DNA from: Clostridia bacterium
Lineage (GTDB): Bacteria > Bacillota > Clostridia > Oscillospirales > CAG-272
NCBI GenBank assembly: GCA_017466445.1
Contig: JAFTUC010000033.1
Location: 30,214-94,213, forward strand
Direction: 5' to 3'
DNA length: 64,000 nucleotides
The translations under genes were made by a program, and so were the position numbers. Positions 42,648-51,333 of the stretch are shown here, piece after piece. Positions within the stretch are counted from its first letter, which is position 1. Every line of letters begins with the position of its first letter. The notes beneath the pieces are model-generated. The model had not been told where the DNA came from. It did no database searches and worked only from the letters and a program-made list of their open reading frames with translations.

Positions 42648-43142
42648 TTAATTTCTTCCGCCGACGTAAACACGGTTCTCCGGAAGGTCAAGAAGCGAGC
42701 TTACAAGCTTTATTATCTCAAGTCTTTTACAAGGATCCTCCCCTCCGCCGCACACTACCGCGACCCCTCTTATATCGGGCATATTTTCAGATATGATCAC
42801 TCCGCTCTCGTTTCCGTCTTTATCTCTTACGGTAACGTATTCGCTCTTTCCGTCGCTTGCATTTTCGGCGTACAGATAGTTTACCGTGCTTTCAAGAGTG
42901 ACCATGACCGAGACGTCAGATATTCCTCCGATCTCGGAGATTATCTCGGAGACACGCCTCTCTACCTCTTTTTCATATTCCTCCCGAACGATGCCTGCAG
43001 AGGCTTTGACGTTTTCCTCGTTTTTTCCCAAATAATTCCCCAAAAAGATCAAAACAGCGGCAATAAGCAAAAGCAGCACGAGTATCTTCAGTCCCTTTAT
43101 ATCCTTTAATTTGTTAAAAAGATCATTTTTCATTTCTGTCAC
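42648..43142 (-). CDS. spoIIIAG: stage III sporulation protein AG
   Basis: 164 residues. N-terminal membrane helix (LKILVLLLLIAAVLIFLGNYL) and a ring-building domain ending RGVAVVCGGGEDPCKRLEIIKLVSSLLDLPENRVYVGG. SpoIIIAG forms the large ring of the feeding-tube channel. It starts 20 nt inside the end of spoIIIAF. Confidence 0.9.
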   Translation of the reverse strand: MTEMKNDLFNKLKDIKGLKILVLLLLIAAVLIFLGNYLGKNEENVKASAGIVREEYEKEVERRVSEIISEIGGISDVSVMVTLESTVNYLYAENASDGKSEYVTVRDKDGNESGVIISENMPDIRGVAVVCGGGEDPCKRLEIIKLVSSLLDLPENRVYVGGRN

Positions 43143-43608
43143 ATCTCCTTATCTGAAATTTCGTTCCAACGGCTCCGATCAGATACTTTTCAATTTCCGA
43201 CGTATCGATATCAGTATAGAAGGTAAAGGTCAGCAGCTCTATTTCAAAGTTATCGTTTATACTCGCATTTACCGAAATATCGTCTGTCGGTATATCGAAT
43301 CTTTGCGACAGGATACGGCACATGCTTTTCTCGCATTCTGTCACGTAGCGCTCGGCTATAAGCTTATCGTTGCCGTTGGGCATGAGAGTGTCATCTTCAT
43401 AAGAAATATCGGGAAACAGGCGGTCGCCGTTTCCTGCTTCGGATATCATTTTCGCTATCGGAGATACTATCATAACAATAATTGCGAGCGAGCAAACAAA
43501 TCCTATCTGCTTTTCAAATCTTTTCATACCCGAGGAAAGATTTTTAAGTATCCCGGACGCGGCGGATGCCATAAGTACACAAAAAACATATCCCTTGATC
43601 TCGTTCAT
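43123..43608 (-). CDS. spoIIIAF: stage III sporulation protein AF
   Basis: 161 residues with two N-terminal membrane helices (VFCVLMASAASGILKNL and QIGFVCSLAIIVMIVSPI) and a soluble domain. Position between AE and AG, size and topology match SpoIIIAF, a part of the A-Q channel. Starts 9 bp after the AE stop. Confidence 0.88.
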   Translation of the reverse strand: MNEIKGYVFCVLMASAASGILKNLSSGMKRFEKQIGFVCSLAIIVMIVSPIAKMISEAGNGDRLFPDISYEDDTLMPNGNDKLIAERYVTECEKSMCRILSQRFDIPTDDISVNASINDNFEIELLTFTFYTDIDTSEIEKYLIGAVGTKFQIRRCDRNEK

Positions 43609-43617
43609 ACATCCTCC

Positions 43618-44763
43618 TTACAGACCTGCGGCGGGGATCAAAGCAAATACCGAAACGCAAAATATAAATGCCACAGAAAGTATTATGCTTACCGCTATAA
43701 GAAAATTGAGCATCTTGACCGATTCGTCTATAAAGGACACACTGCTATCGTCGTTTATAAGAAACGCAAATGACGAGCTCATCTGCAGAGCGAGCTTTGA
43801 AGCAAACAGACCGACCAGAGGATACAGGGAGAGCACGAGTATTACCGCGACACCGAAAAATCCGAGAGCATTTTTCATAAGACCGAGCGAGCTTGCCAGG
43901 GTACGCGCGCTATCGCTCACAAGACCTCCGATTATCGGAACGGAGTGCGATATAGCGTAGCGTACACTTCTCATCGCTACACTGTCAGACGAATGCGCTA
44001 TGACGCTCTGAAAGGAAAAAATCACCGATATCACGGTCATTAAGAAGACAAGCACCGACGTGAATGTATTTCTTACAGTCTGTATAAAGCGTCCGATATT
44101 TACTCCTGACGTCACGCTATGAGTAAGAGTCGCGCAAAAGGATATCTGCATTATCGGAACAAGAAGCTTATCGCAAAGCTCCTCAACGCTTCCGGTGAGA
44201 AAAAAGCACCACGCAGAATTTATACCCGCAGTCGATATTTCTCCCGCCGACAGAGCCACAGATCCCATAGCGAGCGCTTGAGCACGAACGAAGGTGACCG
44301 TATTCTTCGAAAATTCAACAACGCTTTTAAGATGCGATCCTACAAGAGTATAAACGCAAAAGGCTATACAAAGTGAGGATGTAAGAGTCCATATACGTAC
44401 TCCTTGTCCCGATTCGGAAAAGGAATTTCCTATATTTGATACAAGCGAGGATATCAGAACTACAGTAACAACAAAGGCAAACGTCCTAAGTGCCGAGGAA
44501 AGTGCGGTTTTAAGAAGACTTGATGAAAGATCAAAAATATATTCTACCGAAAAAAGCTCTGATATCTTCTCCGGCGTATCCATTACAGTATCTATGCCGT
44601 TTGGAAGAGCGTCCTGTATTTCTTTGGGCAATGAATCCGTAATATCTCCGATATTAGGAGCGTTTTCGCTATTTGATTCGTTTTTTGCGGAAACAGCCGT
44701 AGAAAAAACGATCAAAAAAATAGCGACGGCACCCAGAATTCTCTTTATTTTCATATCACGCAT
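43618..44763 (-). CDS. spoIIIAE: stage III sporulation protein AE
   Basis: About 381 residues from the ATG at 44763 that overlaps the spoIIIAD stop (ATGCGTGA). A signal-like N-terminus (ILGAVAIFLIVFSTAVSA) is followed by about seven helices in the C-terminal two thirds. Largest membrane subunit of the SpoIIIA complex. Other starts (an in-frame ATG at 44787 or 44754) are possible. Confidence 0.9.
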   Translation of the reverse strand: MRDMKIKRILGAVAIFLIVFSTAVSAKNESNSENAPNIGDITDSLPKEIQDALPNGIDTVMDTPEKISELFSVEYIFDLSSSLLKTALSSALRTFAFVVTVVLISSLVSNIGNSFSESGQGVRIWTLTSSLCIAFCVYTLVGSHLKSVVEFSKNTVTFVRAQALAMGSVALSAGEISTAGINSAWCFFLTGSVEELCDKLLVPIMQISFCATLTHSVTSGVNIGRFIQTVRNTFTSVLVFLMTVISVIFSFQSVIAHSSDSVAMRSVRYAISHSVPIIGGLVSDSARTLASSLGLMKNALGFFGVAVILVLSLYPLVGLFASKLALQMSSSFAFLINDDSSVSFIDESVKMLNFLIAVSIILSVAFIFCVSVFALIPAAGL

Positions 44764-45142
44764 AAAGTATTTCCTTTGCCAGGGCAAGGATAGATTTTAT
44801 TACGGGAAGAGCCAAAAGCATCATCGCGCATTTTCCGACAAGCTCAACCTTTGCGGCGATCGCACCCTCGCCGCAGTCACGGCAGATATCGGCGCTTGCC
44901 GAGGTCACGAGCGCTATAGCGAGAGATTTCATCATAAATCCGATATATTCTCCGTACTCGACTGTTCCGGATATCTCTTTAACGTACTCGCAAACCGGTC
45001 TTATAAGAGCAAGTGAAAGCAGCGATAGCACGAGAGTCACGCAAACAGACACGGGGAGCGCTATATCGTTTTTGAACTGCTTTATTATGAGTATGAGCAT
45101 TACCGCTCCGAGAGCTGATGAGCAAGACAGGAATATACTCAT
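44756..45142 (-). CDS. spoIIIAD: stage III sporulation protein AD
   Basis: 128 residues, three or four helices, with the stretch IRPVCEYVKEISGTVEYGEYIGFMMKSLAIALVTSASADICRDCGE that is typical of the AC/AD group. Overlaps AC by 4 nt. Confidence 0.9.
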   Translation of the reverse strand: MSIFLSCSSALGAVMLILIIKQFKNDIALPVSVCVTLVLSLLSLALIRPVCEYVKEISGTVEYGEYIGFMMKSLAIALVTSASADICRDCGEGAIAAKVELVGKCAMMLLALPVIKSILALAKEILYA

Positions 45143-45333
45143 AGTCCGAAAAGCTCGCGTATTTTTAGAAGAAGCTCGGATATCTCACCGACCATCATAA
45201 GAAGGACGATTATTACCCCCGAAAGAGTTACGAGCATCGCTTGCTCGTCACGTCCCGATTTTGTCAGTATCTGACACGAAACGCTCACGAGAAGTCCGAT
45301 CCCAACTACCTTTAATATAAGTGACGTATCCAT
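45139..45333 (-). CDS. spoIIIAC: stage III sporulation protein AC
   Basis: 64 residues with two helices: LILKVVGIGLLVSVSCQILTKSGRDEQAMLVTLSGVIIVLLMMVGEI. ATG at 45333 follows GAGGTG; a GTG at 45339 is the alternative. Overlaps AD by 4 nt. Confidence 0.9.
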   Translation of the reverse strand: MDTSLILKVVGIGLLVSVSCQILTKSGRDEQAMLVTLSGVIIVLLMMVGEISELLLKIRELFGL

Positions 45334-45349
45334 TTTCACACCTCAAGTT

Positions 45350-45835
45350 TCACACAAGTAATATTATCACCATCGCACCCACGAGAAGTGAGAGCGACAG
45401 ATACATCTTTCTGTTTTTCGGATATTCCTCCGTCGCCTTTTTCAGATCCTCCGAGACAAGCGATATAATATATCTGCATCTTGATATCTGATCACTCGGA
45501 TCGCTCTTTCCAAGATTATATGCAAACGAAGCAAGCGATCTGTAGGTCGCATCTCCAAAGCAGAAAACGTTTCCGCTCTCGCTTATCGCTTCTTCAAGTG
45601 ACGAGCTCCGTATTTTATCAAGAAAGCGCTCTTTTTCCAAAAAATCATCGGTAAAACTCAAATATATATCCTCGAGCGGAGTCCTGAAGCTTTCTATTTC
45701 TCTGCATATATGAGCGAGCAATTTGTACATTCCTTCGCCGTAATATATTGCTTTTTTCTCGTTTTCCGCAAGCCGAATTCCGATCAAAAAGCTTACCGAG
45801 CCGATAATGGCAAATCCTATATACTTAAGTATCAT
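45350..45835 (-). CDS. spoIIIAB: stage III sporulation protein AB
   Basis: 161 residues, N-terminal helix (GFAIIGSVSFLIGIRLAE) and C-terminal helix (LSLSLLVGAMVIILLV), the middle soluble. Resembles type II secretion inner-membrane proteins, as expected for SpoIIIAB. Overlaps AA by 11 nt. Confidence 0.9.
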   Translation of the reverse strand: MILKYIGFAIIGSVSFLIGIRLAENEKKAIYYGEGMYKLLAHICREIESFRTPLEDIYLSFTDDFLEKERFLDKIRSSSLEEAISESGNVFCFGDATYRSLASFAYNLGKSDPSDQISRCRYIISLVSEDLKKATEEYPKNRKMYLSLSLLVGAMVIILLV

Positions 45836-46736
45836 ATATTTTTTCGGAAATATCGCTTCGATCTGTTATCACGATGCTTCTTTTCATGAAGTCCGAGACC
45901 TTTATTTCGGCATAAACGTCTCCGATGCCTGCCTTGTAAAGCGCTCCCGACGGTCCGCAGGAAAGCAGAGAATCAAGTGAGGAGGCGTGAGATGCGATTA
46001 TCAAAGGAACCCCCGAGCTATGAGATCTGACTATGCTCTCCGCCTCCTCATAGCCTATCTCGTCGCAAATAATATATCCAGGCGACATAGTACGAGTTGC
46101 GAGCTCGATTCCCTTAGCTTTTGGATATCCGGCATACACGTCAATATTTTCGCTCTCGGCTATCCTATCATCACAGATCTCATTTCTGGAATCTATGACA
46201 GACACTCTTTTCGAGGGATGTCCGCCCGAAAGATAGAGTGCCATATTACGCAAAAGCGTAGTTTTGCCGCCACCCGGAGGCGAAAAAACCACAGCATCCT
46301 CCTTAAGTCCACCCGAAAGAAGCCTTTCATACAGTTCCCTTCCAAATCCCGGTATAAAAGACGGTATTCTTATATTGAGGGAAGAAATATCGGATACGTT
46401 GATTATTTTTCCGTTTTCGCAGACTGCGCTTCCGCAAACTCCAACACGGACCGATCCCGAAAAAGGAATATATCCTTCCTTTATGGTATCGCAGAAGCTA
46501 TATACGGAATTCTTGCAAAGTGCCATAAGCGAATCTCTCATATCCTTCTCGCTTATCCTGCACTCAAGCTGATGATTTCTTCCGTCAACGGTCAGCGTGA
46601 CCCTTCTGTCCGTTCTTATTCTTATTTCGTTTATACGCTTTTTTCTTTGATACAGATCGCTATTTCTCACAGCCCCTGATATTTTATCCGGTAAGACAGA
46701 AAGCACTTTCTCAAGTGCGTTTTTTGATGAATTCAC
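45825..46736 (-). CDS. spoIIIAA: stage III sporulation protein AA, ATPase
   Basis: 303 residues from the GTG at 46736, 7 nt after AAGGAG. RecA-like ATPase with Walker A SPPGGGKTTLLRN near residue 156, Walker B GYIICDEIG, and VSVIDSRNEI. It powers the A-Q channel that sustains the forespore. First gene of the operon. A candidate sigma-E promoter precedes it. Confidence 0.93.
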   Translation of the reverse strand: MNSSKNALEKVLSVLPDKISGAVRNSDLYQRKKRINEIRIRTDRRVTLTVDGRNHQLECRISEKDMRDSLMALCKNSVYSFCDTIKEGYIPFSGSVRVGVCGSAVCENGKIINVSDISSLNIRIPSFIPGFGRELYERLLSGGLKEDAVVFSPPGGGKTTLLRNMALYLSGGHPSKRVSVIDSRNEICDDRIAESENIDVYAGYPKAKGIELATRTMSPGYIICDEIGYEEAESIVRSHSSGVPLIIASHASSLDSLLSCGPSGALYKAGIGDVYAEIKVSDFMKRSIVITDRSDISEKIYDT

Positions 46737-46761
46737 ATTATCACTCCTTGTCCTTTGATAC

Positions 46762-46790
46762 AGTATATTAGACAAGCAGTTAAAGTATTA
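46762..46790 (-). promoter_or_regulatory. candidate sigma-E promoter of the spoIIIA operon
   Basis: Minus strand TAATACT (46790-46784), 14-bp spacer, AATATACT (46769-46762). Same layout as the box before the spoIID-like gene. sigma-E control of spoIIIA is known in Bacillus and Clostridioides. Confidence 0.42.
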
Positions 46791-46815
46791 CGCTTAGAGC
46801 TGCGAAAAAGAAAAA

Positions 46816-46860
46816 TCCCCTTGAGTGTGAGAAAACCTTCTCTACACTCAAGGGGAAATA
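46816..46860 (-). terminator. terminator of the Gld-like operon
   Basis: TCCCCTTGAGTGT (46816-46828) pairs with ACACTCAAGGGGA (46844-46856); on the minus strand TTTTTC follows. It separates the lipoprotein gene from spoIIIAA. Confidence 0.92.
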
Positions 46861-46874
46861 TTTAAATGTAAGGA

Positions 46875-47876
46875 TCATTCCATATCCCAAAGCTTCAGAT
46901 CCTCATTACCTTTTTTGAATTTAACGTCAAGCGACTCGGCATAGTCATCTATATATCCGAAAAATTCGCGCGAAAGGTATTTTGCGATTATCGTATTGTA
47001 ATTTTTATCTACGTATTCGCTACTAAGAGCGAGACGGTGTACTACAAGAAAAGAGTTTCCGGTATCTACGACATCGCTGTAGTTTCCGACACCGAGAGAC
47101 TTTACGGTCTCTTCAAATATCTCTGTCTTTTCTCGATAAGTAAACGCGCTGTAATACTCATACGCAAGCTCCTCGCCGTAGGTTACGTATCCGTCGTCGC
47201 AAAGCTCTCTGAGCTTTGCACCCGCCTTAGCCTCGTCAAGCATCTGCTGCATAAACTGCTTACGCTCATCCTTGTTTTTGGACGTGTAATATATCACCGA
47301 ATATTCCGCAGAGAAAAAGTTACCCGCCTCAATATCGGCATCGATAGTCTCATTATCGGATTTGAACATTCCCACGCCCGGGCTTGTAAGGTAGTCGTAA
47401 AGCTTGTCGCAAAGAGCCTCGACGCGCATTATCTCGAGGAAGACATCCTCTGTCATAAAATTCGCCTCAAGATCCTTCTTGTATGCGTCATCGCTGCCGT
47501 AGGCCTCCTTCGCGGCCTTAAATTCCTCTTTTATAGCCTTTTTCTCATCTTTTGTAAGAGATATCTTATGCTTTTTAGCAAGAAGTGCGTAGGATGCTAT
47601 TTCACTAAGTGACGTTATAACGTTATCATAAAGCTTCTTTTGGAGCTCCTCGCTTTCCTCAAAATCCTTTTCGGTAAGTCCTTCATAGCTACTTATATAG
47701 TTCATAGCGAAATAACGGAGCATATCGTAAGAGACATTATAGTCTCCTATCGTCATGACCGTACGCTTTCCGCCGTTAGAACAGGACGCAAGGATCGGAA
47801 GTGTGCTAAAAAGCAGGACAAGTGCCAAAAAAAGCGACAAGATTCTTATTTTTACGGTTTTCAAAATTGAGGTCAC
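46875..47876 (-). CDS. SurA/PrsA-like lipoprotein
   Basis: 333 residues with a lipoprotein signal (VLLFSTLPILASC; lipid-modified Cys at about residue 32). A long helical N-terminal part with a SurA-type chaperone character (YNVSYDMLRYFAMNYISSYEG, KKHKISLTKDEKKAIKEEF) is followed by a C-terminal region near 200-300 where a parvulin domain would sit, but I cannot confirm one. Its start overlaps the DUF4340 stop by 4 nt. Last gene of the six-gene ABC operon, so it may fold or handle what that transporter exports. Confidence 0.7.
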   Translation of the reverse strand: MTSILKTVKIRILSLFLALVLLFSTLPILASCSNGGKRTVMTIGDYNVSYDMLRYFAMNYISSYEGLTEKDFEESEELQKKLYDNVITSLSEIASYALLAKKHKISLTKDEKKAIKEEFKAAKEAYGSDDAYKKDLEANFMTEDVFLEIMRVEALCDKLYDYLTSPGVGMFKSDNETIDADIEAGNFFSAEYSVIYYTSKNKDERKQFMQQMLDEAKAGAKLRELCDDGYVTYGEELAYEYYSAFTYREKTEIFEETVKSLGVGNYSDVVDTGNSFLVVHRLALSSEYVDKNYNTIIAKYLSREFFGYIDDYAESLDVKFKKGNEDLKLWDME

Positions 47877-49729
47877 TCTCTTTCATGGAGATCTACTGCT
47901 TCTGCGTTTGCCATCTTTTCCGCAGATTTAAGCATTTTTTCAACGGTAGCCACAGTCAGATAGAAGTTTCCTTTTTCTCCTTCGGAGCTTCCGTCCTTCA
48001 TTATCGACTCGATAGTCATAAGACATCTGCCCGAGGAATACTGATAAAATCTGTATATCCTTGTGATACCTTCTACCTTTATTTCCTCAGCCTCAGCCTC
48101 CTGATCATCAGGCTCTACATAGCTTGCGGTGCGGTCTCTTGTAGTAATTGAAAGCTCGGCAAACGCCTCACCCTTCATTATTTCACTTATCTCCTCCTGA
48201 GTAAGCGAGCCCTTGACGTTGACAAGAAGGAGGGTTCTGTAGAACGTACGGAAATTCTCAACCCACTCTTTCTCTGTCATATTTCCCTTTCCGACAGACG
48301 TCGTGGATTCGACAGCGAAAATATTATCGTCCTGAACCTCTATGTTAAATTCGGTATCGACATTTTTCCATCCGTTCTGCGAAAGATTATCTGCATACTT
48401 ACCCGTAAGCTTTATCTGCTCGCAGTCGGTGATAACAAGGCGAAGCATTTCCTTGCCTATAAAAGCATTCTGCTCCCACTGGAGAAAGGCCAGTGTGTCC
48501 GCGCTTACCTCACAGATCGTATTATACACGTACGAGATAACGTAATAGGTATTATTCTCGGTCTTATTACTGATATCAACTATGTTTTCAATACCTTTCC
48601 AGCTGAAAGCCATAGTGTATAGAATACCGTCCTCAAAATACTTATTCAACGTTTCTTCAGAGAAGCTGTATTTGACATCTTCTTTGCCCGTTTTCTCATT
48701 TATAACGATCTCATACTCTGCGAGCTCTTTTACGGAAATGCCGCTAAGTCCATCAACAAAGTTTGAGAAAAGATCGTCAAACGCGGACGAGGAGTGATAT
48801 CCGTCGGGAACAACCGAATAATATTTAGCGTTCGCGGAGAACGTGGAAAGCGGATTCTTGAGGTACGAGCGCATATTGGTCGCTCTCATCTCAATTTTTG
48901 TAATCGGCTTAGTATCCTTATCCACATATTCGATTATAGTAAAGAGATCGAAATACGCATGATTCGTTCCTGCCATGGGATAAAGAAGGATCGGTGCTAT
49001 CGCATCGGTAGGAGATATCAGAACGTTCGTGCAGTCGTAGATATAAACAGAATCGTTTGCTACCTCGGTGTTATAGAATTCACTGTCCTTATCAAGGCAG
49101 GTATCAGTTCCCGCCATTCTGACATAGTACGCAGTTCCCGAGGGAATACGGTCACCTACGTAAAACTTATATCTCGTTCCGTCGGCCTTGACCACCTCAC
49201 AGTAGGTCGCATCCTCCTCGTTTTCAAAATCAAGTCCGTATTTTGAAAAATCGTCAGCATGATCTACAAGCCTTGAGAGGGTAAGCGTATACGCCGCATC
49301 GTTTATGATCGACGCCACTGCGGAATCGGAATCTGTAGCGTACAGAGGCGCATATTCATATCCTTCGATATAGAAATTTCCCTTTTCGATAATATTCTTA
49401 CCTATTGAAACGTCTTCCTTGGCTTGGTAAAGCTTCCAGTCTACATACTGAGCGCCGTGAGTAGTAGCGAGTCCCGGGTTATGGACGTTTATTTCAGAAA
49501 TATCCTCTTGCGCAACGGGTTCAAACATCAGAACACTTCCGTCAATTCCGGCAACCTCGTTTTTCCAGATCAGGGATGCGGTAATCTCGTCTTCCGAAGA
49601 GTCATCCTTTATATACGGAGCAATGATAAGAAACGCGACTAAAAGCACGACAAAAAGCGTAGCAAGAACACCTATGATCACGCTTTGGCGAAAAAACGAA
49701 CTATGTTTTGTCTTTTTTGAATTATTCAT
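47873..49729 (-). CDS. DUF4340-domain membrane protein
   Basis: 618 residues. One N-terminal membrane helix (IGVLATLFVVLLVAFLIIAPYI, residues 19-40) and a long extracytoplasmic beta-rich part: SDSAVASIINDAAYTLTLSRLVDHADDFSKYGLDFE and CEVVKADGTRYKFYVGDRIPSGTAYYVRMAGTDTCL fit DUF4340, which is often coded beside GldG-type ABC parts. It shares a base with the end of the GldG gene upstream, and ends inside the lipoprotein gene start. Function unknown. Confidence 0.8.
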   Translation of the reverse strand: MNNSKKTKHSSFFRQSVIIGVLATLFVVLLVAFLIIAPYIKDDSSEDEITASLIWKNEVAGIDGSVLMFEPVAQEDISEINVHNPGLATTHGAQYVDWKLYQAKEDVSIGKNIIEKGNFYIEGYEYAPLYATDSDSAVASIINDAAYTLTLSRLVDHADDFSKYGLDFENEEDATYCEVVKADGTRYKFYVGDRIPSGTAYYVRMAGTDTCLDKDSEFYNTEVANDSVYIYDCTNVLISPTDAIAPILLYPMAGTNHAYFDLFTIIEYVDKDTKPITKIEMRATNMRSYLKNPLSTFSANAKYYSVVPDGYHSSSAFDDLFSNFVDGLSGISVKELAEYEIVINEKTGKEDVKYSFSEETLNKYFEDGILYTMAFSWKGIENIVDISNKTENNTYYVISYVYNTICEVSADTLAFLQWEQNAFIGKEMLRLVITDCEQIKLTGKYADNLSQNGWKNVDTEFNIEVQDDNIFAVESTTSVGKGNMTEKEWVENFRTFYRTLLLVNVKGSLTQEEISEIMKGEAFAELSITTRDRTASYVEPDDQEAEAEEIKVEGITRIYRFYQYSSGRCLMTIESIMKDGSSEGEKGNFYLTVATVEKMLKSAEKMANAEAVDLHERE

Positions 49730-51306
49730 CAGGAATGTCTTCTCCTAACATATACTATTATTCCGGCTACCGCAAAAACAGAAGGTATAAGCACGGTTAT
49801 GAGCAGAGTCCAAAGTCTTGCCTCCTGCTCTGTACGGTCAAGGCCCTCGTCTCTTACGTTTTTTACTTTGATGTTGAGAGGAATATTTCCGTCATTCGAA
49901 TCGTAAAGAGTCGACATAAGAAGGTTTTTATTGCTGTAGACGTCGCTCTCAAGCATTTGGTTGTTTGCAAATTCGGTCGACGCACACAGAATCATGCTTC
50001 CTCCGCCGCTAAGCTTTGTTTCTGTAAGAAGTGCGGGTATCGCATCGTACGATGATGCGCCTGCGCTATCGGGAAGAAGAACTGCTGCCGAGGTTTTATT
50101 TGAATCTTTCGGAACAAGTATGGGATAACTGTCGGCAAAGACCGCTTTATACGCCATTTTTTCGGAAACAAGCCTATCAATTATCGCAAAAGCACTTTCC
50201 TTTTTATTATCCTGATAGCGTCCCACTATCGAATATCCGTCAACAGAAACACTCGAAGCTCCCGAATCAAGAGCCTTTGCATCGGACACGGTAGCGCCCG
50301 AATACTTCTTTACAAGTGACATAAGATTTGCGAGACCGGAGCTTTTATTATCGAGAAATACCATAATGGAGTTTCCGTCACGCTTGAGAAAAGCGTCAAG
50401 CTTATCGGTTTCACTGACTGTCTGAACTGTCTGTGCTGAGGTTATATCTCTTTGCGGTCCGTAGAGTACAACGATTGAATTTTTGTCAGACGCATCGAAG
50501 TCGTCATACTTAAGATCGATCTTTTTGAGAGTATATCCACACTCATCAAAAAGATATGACAGTGCGGTGGCATTTCCGAAACCAAACTGCTCAGATGCGG
50601 AGCTTCCTCCGACCGCTTCGCCGTGTCCGACAAGAAAATAGACGGTCGGCTGATCTATCCTTACAAGAGACATTATAGCGGCGGTCATATAATAATCGCC
50701 TCTGTACGCATTTACCGTTCCAGTAGCGTGGTCAAAAAGATAAAACGAATTTCTCGAGAAGGTTTTATACTTTATATACTTTATCGGCTTACCGTCAGAG
50801 CCGAGTATCGGAGTTCCATCGGCATTCTGCTGATATGTCTCGTTTACTACCAGTATATGTCGGTCGGTAAAGGTAGAATTTTTATACTTCTCCTCTCCGA
50901 TTATAGCCTTAAGCTTATCGGGATTTGAGGTATAATCGATATAATCAACAGAAATAAAATCATACCTTTCCTCAAGCTTTACGGCAAGCTCGTGTATCGG
51001 CTTCATTCCCCACAGAGAAGTATCGCTGATACTGTTTCCCGAATATACCGTATTTTCGAGATTATCCTTATCGGTAAAGAAATATACGGTTATATCGTTT
51101 TTATCCTTATCGATCTTATCCACATATTCAAATATCTTATCTGACGCCCGGTACATCTTTTCATGAGTCATATCGACGTACCAGCCAAACTTAAACGCAA
51201 GATTCTGAAAAATTGTATTTACGATAACTATGACCGCAATTACAGCCACAGACATAACGACCGACAGAAATCCGTATTTGAATTTTTTTGTTTTAAATAT
51301 TTTCAT
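49729..51306 (-). CDS. GldG-family ABC auxiliary protein, copy 2
   Basis: 525 residues. N-terminal helix (FLSVVMSVAVIAVIVIVNTIF) and C-terminal helix (LWTLLITVLIPSVFAVAGIIVYVRRRHS), with a large extracytoplasmic domain between. Hallmarks: SLWGMKPIHELAVKLEERYDFISV, YFLVGHGEAVGG and a C-terminal VRRRHS. It resembles the upstream gene along its length, as from a tandem duplication; the cores LWGMK-I-ELA, YDFISV and GHGE are shared. Confidence 0.83.
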   Translation of the reverse strand: MKIFKTKKFKYGFLSVVMSVAVIAVIVIVNTIFQNLAFKFGWYVDMTHEKMYRASDKIFEYVDKIDKDKNDITVYFFTDKDNLENTVYSGNSISDTSLWGMKPIHELAVKLEERYDFISVDYIDYTSNPDKLKAIIGEEKYKNSTFTDRHILVVNETYQQNADGTPILGSDGKPIKYIKYKTFSRNSFYLFDHATGTVNAYRGDYYMTAAIMSLVRIDQPTVYFLVGHGEAVGGSSASEQFGFGNATALSYLFDECGYTLKKIDLKYDDFDASDKNSIVVLYGPQRDITSAQTVQTVSETDKLDAFLKRDGNSIMVFLDNKSSGLANLMSLVKKYSGATVSDAKALDSGASSVSVDGYSIVGRYQDNKKESAFAIIDRLVSEKMAYKAVFADSYPILVPKDSNKTSAAVLLPDSAGASSYDAIPALLTETKLSGGGSMILCASTEFANNQMLESDVYSNKNLLMSTLYDSNDGNIPLNIKVKNVRDEGLDRTEQEARLWTLLITVLIPSVFAVAGIIVYVRRRHS

Positions 51307-51333
51307 GATCTGTAAAAATCCTTTCGGCGTTTC